DNA of 64,000 bases from DATLMR01 sp035634255 (lineage in GTDB: Bacteria > Acidobacteriota > Blastocatellia > UBA7656), in the NCBI GenBank assembly GCA_035634255.1, contig DASQDI010000160.1, positions 141,765 through 205,764 on the forward strand, given 5' to 3'. Within the stretch, counting starts at the first letter, position 1. Every line of letters begins with the position of its first letter. Of the stretch, positions 1 to 7,848 are shown in pieces. Position numbers and translations under genes: made by a program. The notes under the pieces are model-generated. The model was not told where the DNA came from. It was given only the letters and a program-made list of their open reading frames with translations, and did no database searches.

Positions 1-2
1 TT

Positions 3-407
3 TTCAAACGCTCGGATGGCTCTCTGGCGGACCACCCCGTGACGAACGGCAGGGACGCGAGCGAGAGGGTCGATTCGGTGGCGACGTTTACCGGCTCGGC
101 CTTTCAGGCGGAAGGGGCGAGCCCCCTGCTTACTTTCAAAGGCGACATCGTGTCTTTGACGACGATGGGCGCGGGAGAGCTCAAGCCCGACACCCCGCGG
201 GTCGGCGTGAAGAACTGGCAGCAGGGCGCTCTGCTCCGGGCCGGGAAAGGGAGGGTTGCGTTGTTCGGGGAGGCCGCGATGTTCTCGGCCCAGCTCGCGG
301 GGCCGCAGCGCGCGCCGATGGGCATGAACGCGCCGGTCGCCTCGCAGAATTACCGGCTCCTGCTCAACGTGCTTCACTGGCTCAGCGGGCTGCTCGGGGA
401 GAAATGA
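3..407 (+). CDS. C-terminal part of an unrecognised conserved protein (5' end outside window)
   Basis: The frame is open from the first bases of the window to a TGA at 405-407, so about 134 residues of the C-terminus are present and the start lies upstream. The visible part contains the segments GRVALFGEAAMFSAQLAG and NYRLLLNVLHWLSGLL. I have seen similar endings in bacterial proteins of unknown function, possibly with a glutamine-amidotransferase-like fold, but I cannot name the family. No function is proposed. A gap of 166 bases with nothing recognisable follows. Confidence 0.6.
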   Translation, partial: FKRSDGSLADHPVTNGRDASERVDSVATFTGSAFQAEGASPLLTFKGDIVSLTTMGAGELKPDTPRVGVKNWQQGALLRAGKGRVALFGEAAMFSAQLAGPQRAPMGMNAPVASQNYRLLLNVLHWLSGLLGEK

Positions 408-573
408 GCGCGCCGGTCGCGGCGGTCTATGATCGTCGCCCGGATGTTTTTGAATTTAAGCCCGAATGGCCGGAGAGCCGGAACGGATTGAAAGATTCCG
501 AACCTTGAGTTTATTCTAGGCGTAGCCTTATTTGCACTGTCGCGAATAAGCTATTAGCTAAAATGAGGTTCTG

Positions 574-1080
574 ATGCATTGTCCAAAATGTGGTTATCAG
601 CAGACCAGCTTCGAAGTGAAGTATTGCTCCCGGTGCGGGTTCTATCTCGGAATGGTGTCTGAGATTCTTCGCCTGGACGGGGCCCTTCCGGGGCGGGATG
701 TCGTATTAGCTCCCCCCGCCTCCGGCAAGCGTAAGAAAGCCATCCGCCGGGGGGCGAAGATGCTGTTCTTCAGCGTGGTGACCTTCATCCTGGCCCTGAT
801 CCTGAGCGCCGCCACGGACGCGCCCGAGTTCTTGATACTGCCCTTTTTCATGATCGTCGCGAGCCTGCTCTGGATGATATACCACCGCCTCTTCACGGAA
901 GATACAGAAACACAGGTCCAGTTCCCCCGGCAGTCACAGTTCCAGCCGCCGCGCCCGATGCTCAGGCCGGAGGAGGACCGCATGCGGGTCGCGGAGCCTC
1001 GGCGCGTCAACACGTCGGACATGGCCAACCCGCCGAGCGTCACGGACCACACGACCCAGTTGTTCGATAACGAGCGGTGA
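574..1080 (+). CDS. Zinc-ribbon membrane protein, hypothetical
   Basis: A 168-residue protein that opens with a zinc ribbon (C-P-K-C at residues 3-6 and C-S-R-C at about 18-21), which would bind one zinc ion in the cytoplasm. A basic stretch (GKRKKAIRRGAKM) is followed by two hydrophobic segments at about residues 64-81 and 85-103, then a polar, proline-rich tail of about 60 residues. Acidobacteria have many such zinc-ribbon plus two-TM proteins of unknown role. The ATG at 574 is preceded by GAGGTTCTG. It stands 19 nt before the next gene and could share a transcript with it. Confidence 0.65.
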   Translation: MHCPKCGYQQTSFEVKYCSRCGFYLGMVSEILRLDGALPGRDVVLAPPASGKRKKAIRRGAKMLFFSVVTFILALILSAATDAPEFLILPFFMIVASLLWMIYHRLFTEDTETQVQFPRQSQFQPPRPMLRPEEDRMRVAEPRRVNTSDMANPPSVTDHTTQLFDNER

Positions 1081-1099
1081 TCCGCAGGCAGGAGAATTC

Positions 1100-1618
1100 A
1101 TGCGAAAAAGTCTCATCCTGATCCCGGTCGCACTCTTCATAGCGCTGCCCGTCCTGGCTCGGCAGGAGCTCCCGCCCATCCGGAATTTCCTGCGCGTTAA
1201 CGACCAGTTCTGCACGGGCGGGCAACCAAGGCTGGAGCATCTGGCGAAGCTGAAGGCGGAAGGCGTCAAAGCCATCATCAACCTCCGCCAGCCGAGCGAG
1301 CACAGGGCCCCCGAAGAAGAAGCGGCGGCTAAAGAGCTCGGCCTCCGCTATTACAACATCCCCGTGGTCTACGCGGACCCGAAAGAGGAACAGGTCACGG
1401 AATTTCTCAAGATCACCGACGACCCCGAGAACCGCCCGGCCTTCATCCACTGCACGGCGGCGGTCCGCGTGGGGGCCTTCTGGATGATCAGGCGCGTGCT
1501 GCGCGACGGCTGGACCGTTCAGGCGGCCGAGGAGGAGGCGCAGAAAGTCGGCCTCAAAGAAGCCCCGCACCTGAACGAGTTCGCGCGCCTCTACATCGAA
1601 AAACACAGGAAGAAGTAG
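1100..1618 (+). CDS. Secreted dual-specificity-phosphatase-like protein (beta-lactamase-hydrolase-like phosphatase family)
   Basis: A 172-residue protein with an N-terminal signal peptide (about residues 1-20, ending LPVLA-R). It matches the PF04273-like phosphatase fold: 'FCTGGQP' after the first strand, 'GVKAIINLR', and the active-site loop HCTAAVRVG. The loop reads C-x4-R rather than the C-x5-R of classical tyrosine phosphatases; C-x4-R is normal for this subfamily, so I expect a nucleophilic Cys and a phosphate-binding Arg. The physiological substrate is unknown and export to the periplasm is inferred from the signal peptide. AGGAGAATTC lies just upstream of the ATG. Confidence 0.7.
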   Translation: MRKSLILIPVALFIALPVLARQELPPIRNFLRVNDQFCTGGQPRLEHLAKLKAEGVKAIINLRQPSEHRAPEEEAAAKELGLRYYNIPVVYADPKEEQVTEFLKITDDPENRPAFIHCTAAVRVGAFWMIRRVLRDGWTVQAAEEEAQKVGLKEAPHLNEFARLYIEKHRKK

Positions 1619-1651
1619 GGCCCCGGCCCGTGGCGTCTCGGCCGGTCAGTC

Positions 1652-1667
1652 GCCTAACAGACTGTTG
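1652..1667 (+). repeat. Copy 1 of a dispersed 3'-end motif (GCCTAACAGACTGTTG)
   Basis: The stretch begins GCCTAACAGA, as do the copies near 5824, 19258 (minus strand) and 42340, and lies 34 nt behind the stop of the phosphatase-like gene in the same orientation. It contains the palindrome AACAG-A-CTGTT. The sequence continues into TTGCGCGCAA, itself a palindrome, and then GTCAGGC, so the whole 1652-1698 stretch is a loose inverted repeat. The nature of the motif is unknown. Confidence 0.35.
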
Positions 1668-1720
1668 CGCGCAAGTCGCGGGCGTCAGGCGCGCGGGGTC
1701 CTTCACGAAGCGAGTACCCT

Positions 1721-2344
1721 ATGGCCTTGCTGAGCACGTTGAGCATGAAATCACTCGCGGTCATAGCCCCCTGCGTGGCCCTCTTCGCGGGGGTCATGCT
1801 CGCCTCGGGACCGCCGGAGCCCGAGGCCGGCGGACCGTCCGTCGGGCCGGTCACCGCCTCCGAGCCTTTGCGCCTCCCTCTGGTCGATCCGAAGATAGTC
1901 GTGTCCAAGAGCCGCCGCAGCCTGGCCCTGTACTCGGGCGGGAAGGTCGTTCGGACTTACCGCGTGGGGCTCGGGCTCGACCCAGTGAACGACAAGGTCC
2001 GGCAGGGGGACCGACGCACGCCCGAAGGCACTTTCTATATCTTTATTAAAAATCCGAAGAGCTCTTACTACCTTTCGCTCGGCCTGAGCTACCCCGACAT
2101 CGAAGACGCGGAGCGCGGCCTGCGCGCCGGCCTGATCTCGCGCGCGCAATATAATTCAATAGTCCGCGCGATCAACCGGAAGGAGAGGCCGCCTCAGAAC
2201 ACCGCGCTCGGCGGGGACATCTTCATCCATGGGCGCGGCTCGCACAGCGATTGGACGTGGGGGTGCATCGCGCTCGATGACACAGACATGAAAGAGTTGT
2301 TCGACGCCGTGCCCTTAAGGACTCGCGTGGAGATAGAGCATTGA
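1721..2344 (+). CDS. L,D-transpeptidase (YkuD domain), exported
   Basis: A 207-residue protein with an N-terminal hydrophobic export segment and a YkuD catalytic domain from about residue 55 to the end. The catalytic signature is visible as H170-G-R-G ... W-G-C182-I-A-L, where the Cys forms the acyl-enzyme with peptidoglycan stem peptides. 'RRTPEGTFYI' and 'NTALGGDIFIHG' are also typical. The family makes 3-3 cross-links or attaches proteins to peptidoglycan; which one cannot be told here. The start may instead be the ATG at 1745 (MKSLAVIAP), which gives a more compact signal peptide; neither has a clear ribosome binding site. Confidence 0.8.
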   Translation: MALLSTLSMKSLAVIAPCVALFAGVMLASGPPEPEAGGPSVGPVTASEPLRLPLVDPKIVVSKSRRSLALYSGGKVVRTYRVGLGLDPVNDKVRQGDRRTPEGTFYIFIKNPKSSYYLSLGLSYPDIEDAERGLRAGLISRAQYNSIVRAINRKERPPQNTALGGDIFIHGRGSHSDWTWGCIALDDTDMKELFDAVPLRTRVEIEH

Positions 2345-2409
2345 GGGCGGGCTCGATGTCGCGGCCCTCGCTAGGATGATCCCGCGGTCGCCGGAATCAA
2401 TAACCGAGG

Positions 2410-2440
2410 CGGGGCGTTGTAGTCTCCGCCCCGTTCTTCT
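2410..2440 (+). terminator. Hairpin terminator between convergent genes
   Basis: CGGGGCG (2410-2416) pairs with CGCCCCG (2427-2433) around a 10-nt loop and is followed by TTCTTCT. It follows the L,D-transpeptidase gene and sits right at the stop of the convergent TPR gene, so it may serve the plus-strand transcript. Confidence 0.5.
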
Positions 2441-3087
2441 CACCCCATCGGCCTCGAATTCTTCACGACCCTGACCATCGGGCTGCAAACGCCCTCGGAT
2501 GGCTCAAGCCTCTCGCACTTCCTGAAATCGCTCTCGGCGCGCTTCTCGTCGCCCCGCGTGAGAAAGACCAGCCCCCGATTCGCGTACGCGAGCGCGTAGT
2601 CCGGCTTGAGCTTGATCGCCTTGTTGTAGTCGGAGACGGCGCGTTCCAGATCGCCCCTCAGGAACCACGCGGCCCCGCGGTTATTGTAGGCGAAGGCGAA
2701 GCGGGGGTTCAGCTCTATCGCCCTGTCGTAATCTTTTATGGCCGCCTCGTAATCTCCCATCGCCTTGAGCGTGTTCCCCCGGTTGTTGTAGACCTGCGGA
2801 AGGTTCGAATCGAGGTCGAGAGCCTTCGTGTAGTCGGAGAGCGCACCCGAGAGGTCGCCCATCTCTTTGCGCGCGTTGCCGCGCTTGTAATATGCCAGGG
2901 CGTAATTCTGAGGGGTCGCGATGTCGTAGACCTCGCGGCCGTTGCGCCCCTGCGCGCGGGCGGAATCGCCCCCGAACGCCCGGCCCGGCGCGCCCTGCGC
3001 GTGCGCGCTCGCGTCGGCGAGCGCAAAAAATATCAGCAACAGGTATAACCCATAGCACTTCTGATTTTTCCTCTCTGCTCCCAGCAT
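2440..3087 (-). CDS. Secreted TPR protein
   Basis: A 215-residue protein with a signal peptide (about residues 12-32, ending SAHAQG) followed by at least four tetratricopeptide repeats between residues 55 and 195. The repeats show the usual pattern, for example 'ALAYYKRGNARKEMGDLSGA', 'PQVYNNRGNTLKAMGDYEAA' and 'AFAYNNRGAAWFLRGDLERA', about 34 residues apart. It probably acts as a periplasmic protein-binding scaffold; the partner is unknown. GGAGAG precedes the start. It is transcribed divergently from the HxlR gene with a 109-nt shared upstream region. Confidence 0.75.
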   Translation of the reverse strand: MLGAERKNQKCYGLYLLLIFFALADASAHAQGAPGRAFGGDSARAQGRNGREVYDIATPQNYALAYYKRGNARKEMGDLSGALSDYTKALDLDSNLPQVYNNRGNTLKAMGDYEAAIKDYDRAIELNPRFAFAYNNRGAAWFLRGDLERAVSDYNKAIKLKPDYALAYANRGLVFLTRGDEKRAESDFRKCERLEPSEGVCSPMVRVVKNSRPMG

Positions 3088-3123
3088 CTCGGCCTCTCCT
3101 TCCCGTCTCTTTCTTCGTGAAAA

Positions 3124-3184
3124 TATCAGTTGCGTAAAGAGACTGACCCTTTATACACTAGACCGTCTTGTAATGCAACTGATA
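3124..3184 (+). promoter_or_regulatory. Probable promoter and operator of the HxlR gene, flanked by a 10-bp perfect inverted repeat
   Basis: TATCAGTTGC (3124-3133) and GCAACTGATA (3175-3184) are perfect reverse complements 41 nt apart. Between them lies a plausible promoter, TTGCGT (3130-3135) and TATACA (3152-3157) with a 16-nt spacer, whose -35 overlaps the left arm. The transcript would start near the right arm, 13-30 nt before the HxlR start codon. Autoregulation by the HxlR protein is a reasonable inference but not shown. Confidence 0.45.
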
Positions 3185-3196
3185 AAATGAGCCACG

Positions 3197-3697
3197 ATGA
3201 AAAGGACAAACTTTCAAGACATGAGGTGTTCGATAGCGCAGACCCTCAACCTGATAGGGGAGTGGTGGACGCCTCTCATACTGCGGGATATTTTTTATGG
3301 CATAAGGCGGTTCGAAGGGTTGCTGACGCACCTGGGCATCTCGCGCAACATACTGACGGACAGGCTCCAGGCGCTCGTCGAGAACGACATTCTTGAGCGC
3401 AGGCCGTACCAGCAGAGCCCCGAGCGGTTCGAGTACTGGCTCACCGAGAGGGGCATCGACCTCTACCCGATCCTGATCTCTCTGATGGCGTGGGGGGACC
3501 GCTGGCTCCCGAACGAAGAAGGGCCTCTGATCGAGCTGATCCACAAGGAGTGCGGGATGCCCGCGAGCCCGGAGGTGGTCTGCTCGCACTGCCGCAAACC
3601 GATAACCGCGCGCGGCATGCGGGTCAACGTGCTTTCGGAAGAGCTGGCGGAAGAGCTGGCGGCGGTGAGGTCGCCTTCGGTCCGGGACAGGAAGTGA
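3197..3697 (+). CDS. HxlR-family winged-helix transcriptional regulator
   Basis: A 166-residue DNA-binding protein. Residues 8-100 form a typical HxlR winged helix: 'CSIAQTLNLIGEWWTPLILRDI', 'RFEGLLTHLGISRNILTDRL' (recognition helix) and the wing 'PERFEYWLTERG'. HxlR proteins often sense redox or electrophiles through a Cys near the N-terminus, and Cys11 is present. A second part (about residues 118-145) has 'CSHC', possibly metal binding. The regulon cannot be told; no enzyme gene is obviously paired with it apart from the divergent TPR gene. Confidence 0.85.
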   Translation: MKRTNFQDMRCSIAQTLNLIGEWWTPLILRDIFYGIRRFEGLLTHLGISRNILTDRLQALVENDILERRPYQQSPERFEYWLTERGIDLYPILISLMAWGDRWLPNEEGPLIELIHKECGMPASPEVVCSHCRKPITARGMRVNVLSEELAEELAAVRSPSVRDRK

Positions 3698-3821
3698 CGC
3701 CGCCCGCCCCTTCCATGCAACTTTTGCTTCCCTCCACTAGTTAAACAAGGCAAATCAAATTTCGGATATTTTATAATCCCGCTTGCCCTCGGGTGAGCGG
3801 GTTCCTGAAGGAGATCGGTTA

Positions 3822-5828
3822 ATGAAAAGGCTCTTTATCGCTTCCGCACTCGTTTTGACAATGTTTCTCGCCGGGACGCCCGCCGCGCTCGGGCAGGCCG
3901 AAGGCGCGGAGCTCGCGGTCGGCAAGCCCGTCGAGCGGGAGCTTGCCGGGGGAGGCAGGCACTCGTACCGGGTCCATCTCAAGAGCGGCCAGTGGTTGAA
4001 GGCCATACTCTACCAGAGCGGCATCGACGTTATAGTCAGGGTCTCAAGCCCTCAGGGGAAGCGCCTGGCCGAGATCGACAGCCCGAACGGGGACCAGGGG
4101 CCGGAGCCGATCTTAGTGACCGCCGAATCGACGGGGGATTACCGCATCGAGGTCTCCCCGGTCGACGAGAAGGCGAAGCCGGGCCGGTACGAGATAAAGG
4201 TCGAGCAGGTGCGCGCGGGCGCGAAGGACCCGGCGGGGAAAGTGGATCAGTTGTTCGCCCTGTGGGACCGGCCCGGCTCTCCGGGCGCGGCGGTCGCGGT
4301 GATCAAAGACGGCCGGATCGTCCACAAGAAAGGCTACGGCTACGCGAACCTTGAGTACGATGTCCCGATCACGCCTTCGACCGTCTTTCACGTCGCCTCG
4401 GTCTCCAAGCAGTTCACGGCTTTCGCCGTCGCGATGCTCGCGGACCAGGGCAAGCTCTCGCTCGACGACGACATTCGCAAGCACCTTCCCGAAGTGCCCG
4501 ACTTCGGGAAGAAGATCACCGTCAGGAATCTGATCCATCACGTCAGCGGCCTGCGCGACCAGTGGGAGATGCTCGCGATGGCGGGCTGGCGGCTCGACGA
4601 CGTGATAACGACCGAGCACATCCTCAACATGGTTTCGCACGAGAAAGAACTGAACTTCGATCCGGGGAAGGAGATGCTCTACTGCAACACCGGCTACACC
4701 CTGCTCGCGGAGATCGTCGGGCGGGTGAGCGGGAAGTCGTTCAGGGCTTACTCGGATGAAGCGATCTTCAAGCCCCTCGGCATGACCGGCTCCCATTTCC
4801 ATGACGACCATCAGATGGTGGTTAAAAACAGGGCCTACTCATACGCGCCCGGCGAGGGCAGAGGGTTCAAGCTGTCTCCCCTCAATTACGCGACCGTGGG
4901 CGCGACTAGCCTTTTCACTACGGTCGAAGACCTGGCCCTCTGGGTGCGAAACTTCGACGAGCCGCGCGCGGGCAACAGGGCCGTGATCGAGCAGATGCAC
5001 GAGGTCGGGGTACTCACAAGCGGCGAGCGGACGAGCTACGCTTTCGGGTTGGTGACGGGCCGGAGGAAGGGGCTCAGGACCGTGGGCCACTCGGGCGGGG
5101 ACGCCGGATACCGGAGCTATGTCGTTCGCTACCCCGAGCAGAATCTCGCGGTGGTCGTGCTCAGCAACCTGGGCACCTTCGATCCGGGCGGTCTCGCCAA
5201 TCAGATAGCCGACATATATCTCGAAGGGCAGTTCAAGCCCGAGCTGGCGAAGCCGGAAGAGCAGAAGCGGACCGAAGTGCCGGTCGACGCGGCCGTGCTG
5301 AAGAGCTACGAGGGGGTATACCAGTTCAGGCCCGGACTGTCGGTGACCGTCTCCGTCGAGGACGGGCACTTGATGACGCAGCCCGCGGGCGAGAGGAAGT
5401 CCCGAGCCTTCGCCGAATCTGAAACCCGGTTCTTCGTCCCCGGTTACGTCGGCCCCATCGAGTTTGAGAAAGACGGGGATGGCAAAGTCAATCACCTGAT
5501 TTACCGGAACGCGCGCGCGAAGCGAGTCGTCCCGTTCTCCCCATCCCCCGAGCAGATGTCGGACTTCGCGGGCGATTATTACAGCCCGGAGCTCGGGGCC
5601 ACCTACACAGTCGCGGTCGAGAAGGGTAAGCTGGTGGCGAAGCACAGGCGCACCGGCGACGTTCCCCTCACCCCCGCCTTCACGGACCAGTTCAGGGGCG
5701 GGCAGTGGTACTTCCGCCATGTAGTCTTCACGCGCGACGAGCGGAACCGGGTAGACGGGTTCAGGCTCACGGGCGGGCGGGTGAGAAACATGCGGTTCGA
5801 CAGGCAGCCGGCCCCGGCGTCGCCCTAA
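3822..5828 (+). CDS. Exported serine hydrolase, beta-lactamase class C family, with N-terminal PPC-like domain
   Basis: A 668-residue protein from the ATG at 3822, which has GAAGGAGA 8 nt upstream and begins a clear signal peptide (MKRLFIASALVLTMFLAG, cleavage after A-L-G-Q); the longer frame back to 3783 is not needed. Residues of about 28-130 look like a beta-sandwich PPC domain. The catalytic domain (about 140-450) has S193-V-S-K196, Y287-C-N and H-S-G, the three motifs of class C beta-lactamases, DD-peptidases and esterases. The last 190 residues hold two lipocalin-like (DUF3471-type) repeats ('YEGVYQFRPG', 'FAGDYYSPELG'). It is more likely a peptidase or esterase than an antibiotic resistance enzyme. 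Confidence 0.85.
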   Translation: MKRLFIASALVLTMFLAGTPAALGQAEGAELAVGKPVERELAGGGRHSYRVHLKSGQWLKAILYQSGIDVIVRVSSPQGKRLAEIDSPNGDQGPEPILVTAESTGDYRIEVSPVDEKAKPGRYEIKVEQVRAGAKDPAGKVDQLFALWDRPGSPGAAVAVIKDGRIVHKKGYGYANLEYDVPITPSTVFHVASVSKQFTAFAVAMLADQGKLSLDDDIRKHLPEVPDFGKKITVRNLIHHVSGLRDQWEMLAMAGWRLDDVITTEHILNMVSHEKELNFDPGKEMLYCNTGYTLLAEIVGRVSGKSFRAYSDEAIFKPLGMTGSHFHDDHQMVVKNRAYSYAPGEGRGFKLSPLNYATVGATSLFTTVEDLALWVRNFDEPRAGNRAVIEQMHEVGVLTSGERTSYAFGLVTGRRKGLRTVGHSGGDAGYRSYVVRYPEQNLAVVVLSNLGTFDPGGLANQIADIYLEGQFKPELAKPEEQKRTEVPVDAAVLKSYEGVYQFRPGLSVTVSVEDGHLMTQPAGERKSRAFAESETRFFVPGYVGPIEFEKDGDGKVNHLIYRNARAKRVVPFSPSPEQMSDFAGDYYSPELGATYTVAVEKGKLVAKHRRTGDVPLTPAFTDQFRGGQWYFRHVVFTRDERNRVDGFRLTGGRVRNMRFDRQPAPASP

Positions 5829-5849
5829 CAGAGCGGTGTACCAGACATG
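5824..5849 (+). repeat. Copy 2 of the dispersed 3'-end motif (CCCTAACAGAGCGGTGTACC)
   Basis: CCTAACAGAGCGGTGTACCAG followed by CATG closely matches the copy at 42341 (CCTAACAGATCGCTGTACC, then CATG). Its TAA is the stop codon of the serine hydrolase gene. Confidence 0.4.
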
Positions 5850-5912
5850 GCAGGCGGATTCTATGAAGGCCCGCCCCGAATGGCGGGACGGGCTGCGGGA
5901 GGAGGTCGGGAT

Positions 5913-6845
5913 TTGAGCGGCGTGAGGCGACTGAAAATCTGCTCAGTATCAATTCTGCTGGCCCTGTGCTTAATCTCGGGCGGCCTCCCTTCCGGCACGC
6001 GCGCGGCGGTGAATCTAAAGACCGGGCGCGTTAACTCCCCCCCGGTCAGAGTCATGTCTTTTAACATTCGGTACAACAACGCCGAGGATAAGGAGAATGC
6101 CTGGCCGAACCGGAAGCGGATGGTCGCGAGCATGTTCCGGTTTCACCGCGCCGATATATCGGGCATACAGGAGGCCCTGAAAGACCAGGTCGACGATCTG
6201 GAGAGTCTGCTGCCCGAGTACGCCTGGTGCGGCGTCGGCAGAAGCGATGGGAAGGCGGGGGGCGAGTTCTCGGCCATCCTCTACCGTAAGGAGAGATTCA
6301 GGCTGCTGGAAAGCTCGACGTTCTGGCTGTCGGATACGCCGGAAGTGGCGGGCAGTAAGGGGTGGGACGCGGCCCTGCCGCGCATCGTGACGTGGGCCAG
6401 ATTCCGCGACGTACAGACGGGGCAGACCTTCTTCGTCTTCAACACCCATTTCGACCACGTCGGCCAGCGCGCCCGCGCGGAGAGCGCGCGGCTGTTGGTC
6501 GCCCGCATCGAAAAGATAGCGGGGAACTCGCCCGTCGTGGTGACGGGTGATTTCAACGGCAACGAATCGTCAGAGCCCTACCGCATACTGACATCGGCCG
6601 GCGTGCCGAATGACGCGAGGCCCGAGAAGAGATTGCAGGATGCTCGCTACAAATCTGCGCTTGAGCATCACGGGCCAACGTCAACCTTCAATGGCTTCGG
6701 GCCGCTCGTCCCCGGCGCGAAGATCGACCACGTCTTCGTGAGGGGCGGCATAAAGGTGCTACAGCACGGAGTCCTCGCGGACCGCTGGGACGGCAGGTGG
6801 CCTTCGGACCATCTGCCCGTTATTGTAGAGATCGAGATAGTCTGA
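5913..6845 (+). CDS. Exported endonuclease/exonuclease/phosphatase (EEP) family protein
   Basis: A 310-residue protein if it starts at the TTG at 5913, which has GGAGGT (5901-5906) at 6-nt spacing and gives a clean signal peptide (residues 5-30, ending TRAA). The ATG at 5847 would add 22 poor residues. The EEP metallophosphoesterase motifs are in order: 'VMSFNIRY', 'ISGIQEAL', 'FVFNTHFDHVG', 'VVVTGDFNGN' and, near the end, 'WPSDHLPVIVEI'. These supply the metal ligand Asn/Glu, the catalytic Asp/Asn and the His. Secreted bacterial members act on phosphodiesters such as nucleic acids or lipids; the actual substrate is unknown. Confidence 0.8.
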   Translation: MSGVRRLKICSVSILLALCLISGGLPSGTRAAVNLKTGRVNSPPVRVMSFNIRYNNAEDKENAWPNRKRMVASMFRFHRADISGIQEALKDQVDDLESLLPEYAWCGVGRSDGKAGGEFSAILYRKERFRLLESSTFWLSDTPEVAGSKGWDAALPRIVTWARFRDVQTGQTFFVFNTHFDHVGQRARAESARLLVARIEKIAGNSPVVVTGDFNGNESSEPYRILTSAGVPNDARPEKRLQDARYKSALEHHGPTSTFNGFGPLVPGAKIDHVFVRGGIKVLQHGVLADRWDGRWPSDHLPVIVEIEIV

Positions 6846-6918
6846 AAAGCCCTCGCCCCGGCGGGCCGGAGGCGGCCCGTTTGACCGGGCGCGGACAAGA
6901 GTGAGAGTATAATTTGAA

Positions 6919-7170
6919 GTGGACGCGGAAAGATTCGATGCCGAGGTGATGAGAGTGGATAACGACAGGGAGAAATCCGGGAATCAGGACGAAGAGATCG
7001 CGCCGATTGATAAGATCGAAGAACGCGTCGAGGCAGAGATGAAAGCCATCGAGGGCCGCGCCAAGGAGCGGGCGGGGCAGGGCATGCAGGACGAGGCTCT
7101 GGAGCGCGAAGGCCGAAAACTTCAGGAGAAGGCCGAAGAGGAACTGGAACAGCAGCGCGGCAATTCATAG
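6919..7170 (+). CDS. Small charged CsbD-like protein
   Basis: An 83-residue, highly charged protein with no hydrophobic segment. The second half (EGRAKERAGQGMQDEALERE) resembles the CsbD repeat 'KGKxKExxGxxxxDxxLExxG', known from stress-induced proteins of unknown function. The 5' end is uncertain: the GTG at 6919 is immediately preceded by TATAAT at 6908-6913, and the ATG at 6949 is an alternative that keeps the CsbD-like part. A strong terminator follows 28 nt after the stop. Confidence 0.6.
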   Translation: MDAERFDAEVMRVDNDREKSGNQDEEIAPIDKIEERVEAEMKAIEGRAKERAGQGMQDEALEREGRKLQEKAEEELEQQRGNS

Positions 7171-7198
7171 ATCAGCGTCGGGCTCGCTGTCCCCTTCA

Positions 7199-7259
7199 AG
7201 CCCCGCCGGGAGCGCATGCGCCCCGCCTGAACATGCGCTCCCGGCGGGGCTCGGCTTTT
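7199..7259 (+). terminator. Rho-independent terminator, 20-bp perfect stem
   Basis: The arms at 7199-7218 and 7232-7251 are perfect 20-base reverse complements with a 13-nt loop, followed by CGGCTTTT. It ends the CsbD-like gene's transcript. Confidence 0.85.
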
Positions 7260-7345
7260 GACCCGCGCGATATACACGGCCCGCGCGGGTGTGATAAAAA
7301 CTCTCTCGGAGATTACCGAACGACGCGGGAAGAGGTGCCTGAGAT

Positions 7346-7786
7346 ATGAGAACGAGGCTGCTCGCCTACTTGCTTCTAAGCCTGCTTCTGAGCCTGCTTC
7401 CGGCGTGGCGGGGCGCTTACGCACAGGAGCCCGAACAACACCCCATAGACAGATCGCTCGACGCCTGCATCGAGAAAGACCCGTCCACGGCCGGCATGGT
7501 CGAGTGCATCGGCAGAGCGTATGAAAGCTGGGACAAGGAGCTCAACCGCGCCTACAACGAGCTGAGCCGGAAGCTGAGCCCTCAGGGCCGGCAGGCGTTG
7601 AAGGCGGCGCAGTTGGAGTGGATCAAGTACAGGGATTCGGAATTCAAGCTGATCGACAGCGTCTACTACGGCCTGCAGGGGACCATGTACATACCGATGC
7701 GGGCCGACAGCCGCCTGAAGATCGTAAAGTCCCGCGCCCTTGAGCTGAACGATTACCTCGGACTGGTGGGCGAGCACGATAAATGA
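7346..7786 (+). CDS. Exported protein with lysozyme-inhibitor LprI-like domain (DUF1311)
   Basis: A 146-residue protein with a leucine-rich signal peptide (residues 1-26, ending GAYA-Q). The mature part carries the DUF1311/LprI N-terminal domain pattern: a Cys pair (C41 and C54), 'AYESWDKELNRAYNELSRKL' and 'LKAAQLEWIKYRDSE'. Members of this family occur in envelopes, and some inhibit lysozyme; inhibition here is only a family-based guess. The ATGA at the end overlaps a possible start of the next frame, but the next gene probably starts later, at 7849. Confidence 0.75.
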   Translation: MRTRLLAYLLLSLLLSLLPAWRGAYAQEPEQHPIDRSLDACIEKDPSTAGMVECIGRAYESWDKELNRAYNELSRKLSPQGRQALKAAQLEWIKYRDSEFKLIDSVYYGLQGTMYIPMRADSRLKIVKSRALELNDYLGLVGEHDK

Positions 7787-7848
7787 TTCTCAATCGAATG
7801 AAGAACGGGCCTGAGCCCTCGCGGCAAAATCCGGGAGGGCTCATCCGC

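Noticed and set aside
1652..1698. An integron attC site
   Set aside because: GCCTAAC and GTCAGGC at the ends resemble the core sites, but the second does not match GTTRRRY exactly, the length is below the normal range, and no integrase or cassette array is visible.
7783..7848. Upstream extension of the lipoprotein gene to the ATG overlapping the previous stop
   Set aside because: It would bury the lipoprotein signal 22 residues inside the protein, while the ATG at 7849 has a ribosome binding site and a proper lipobox.
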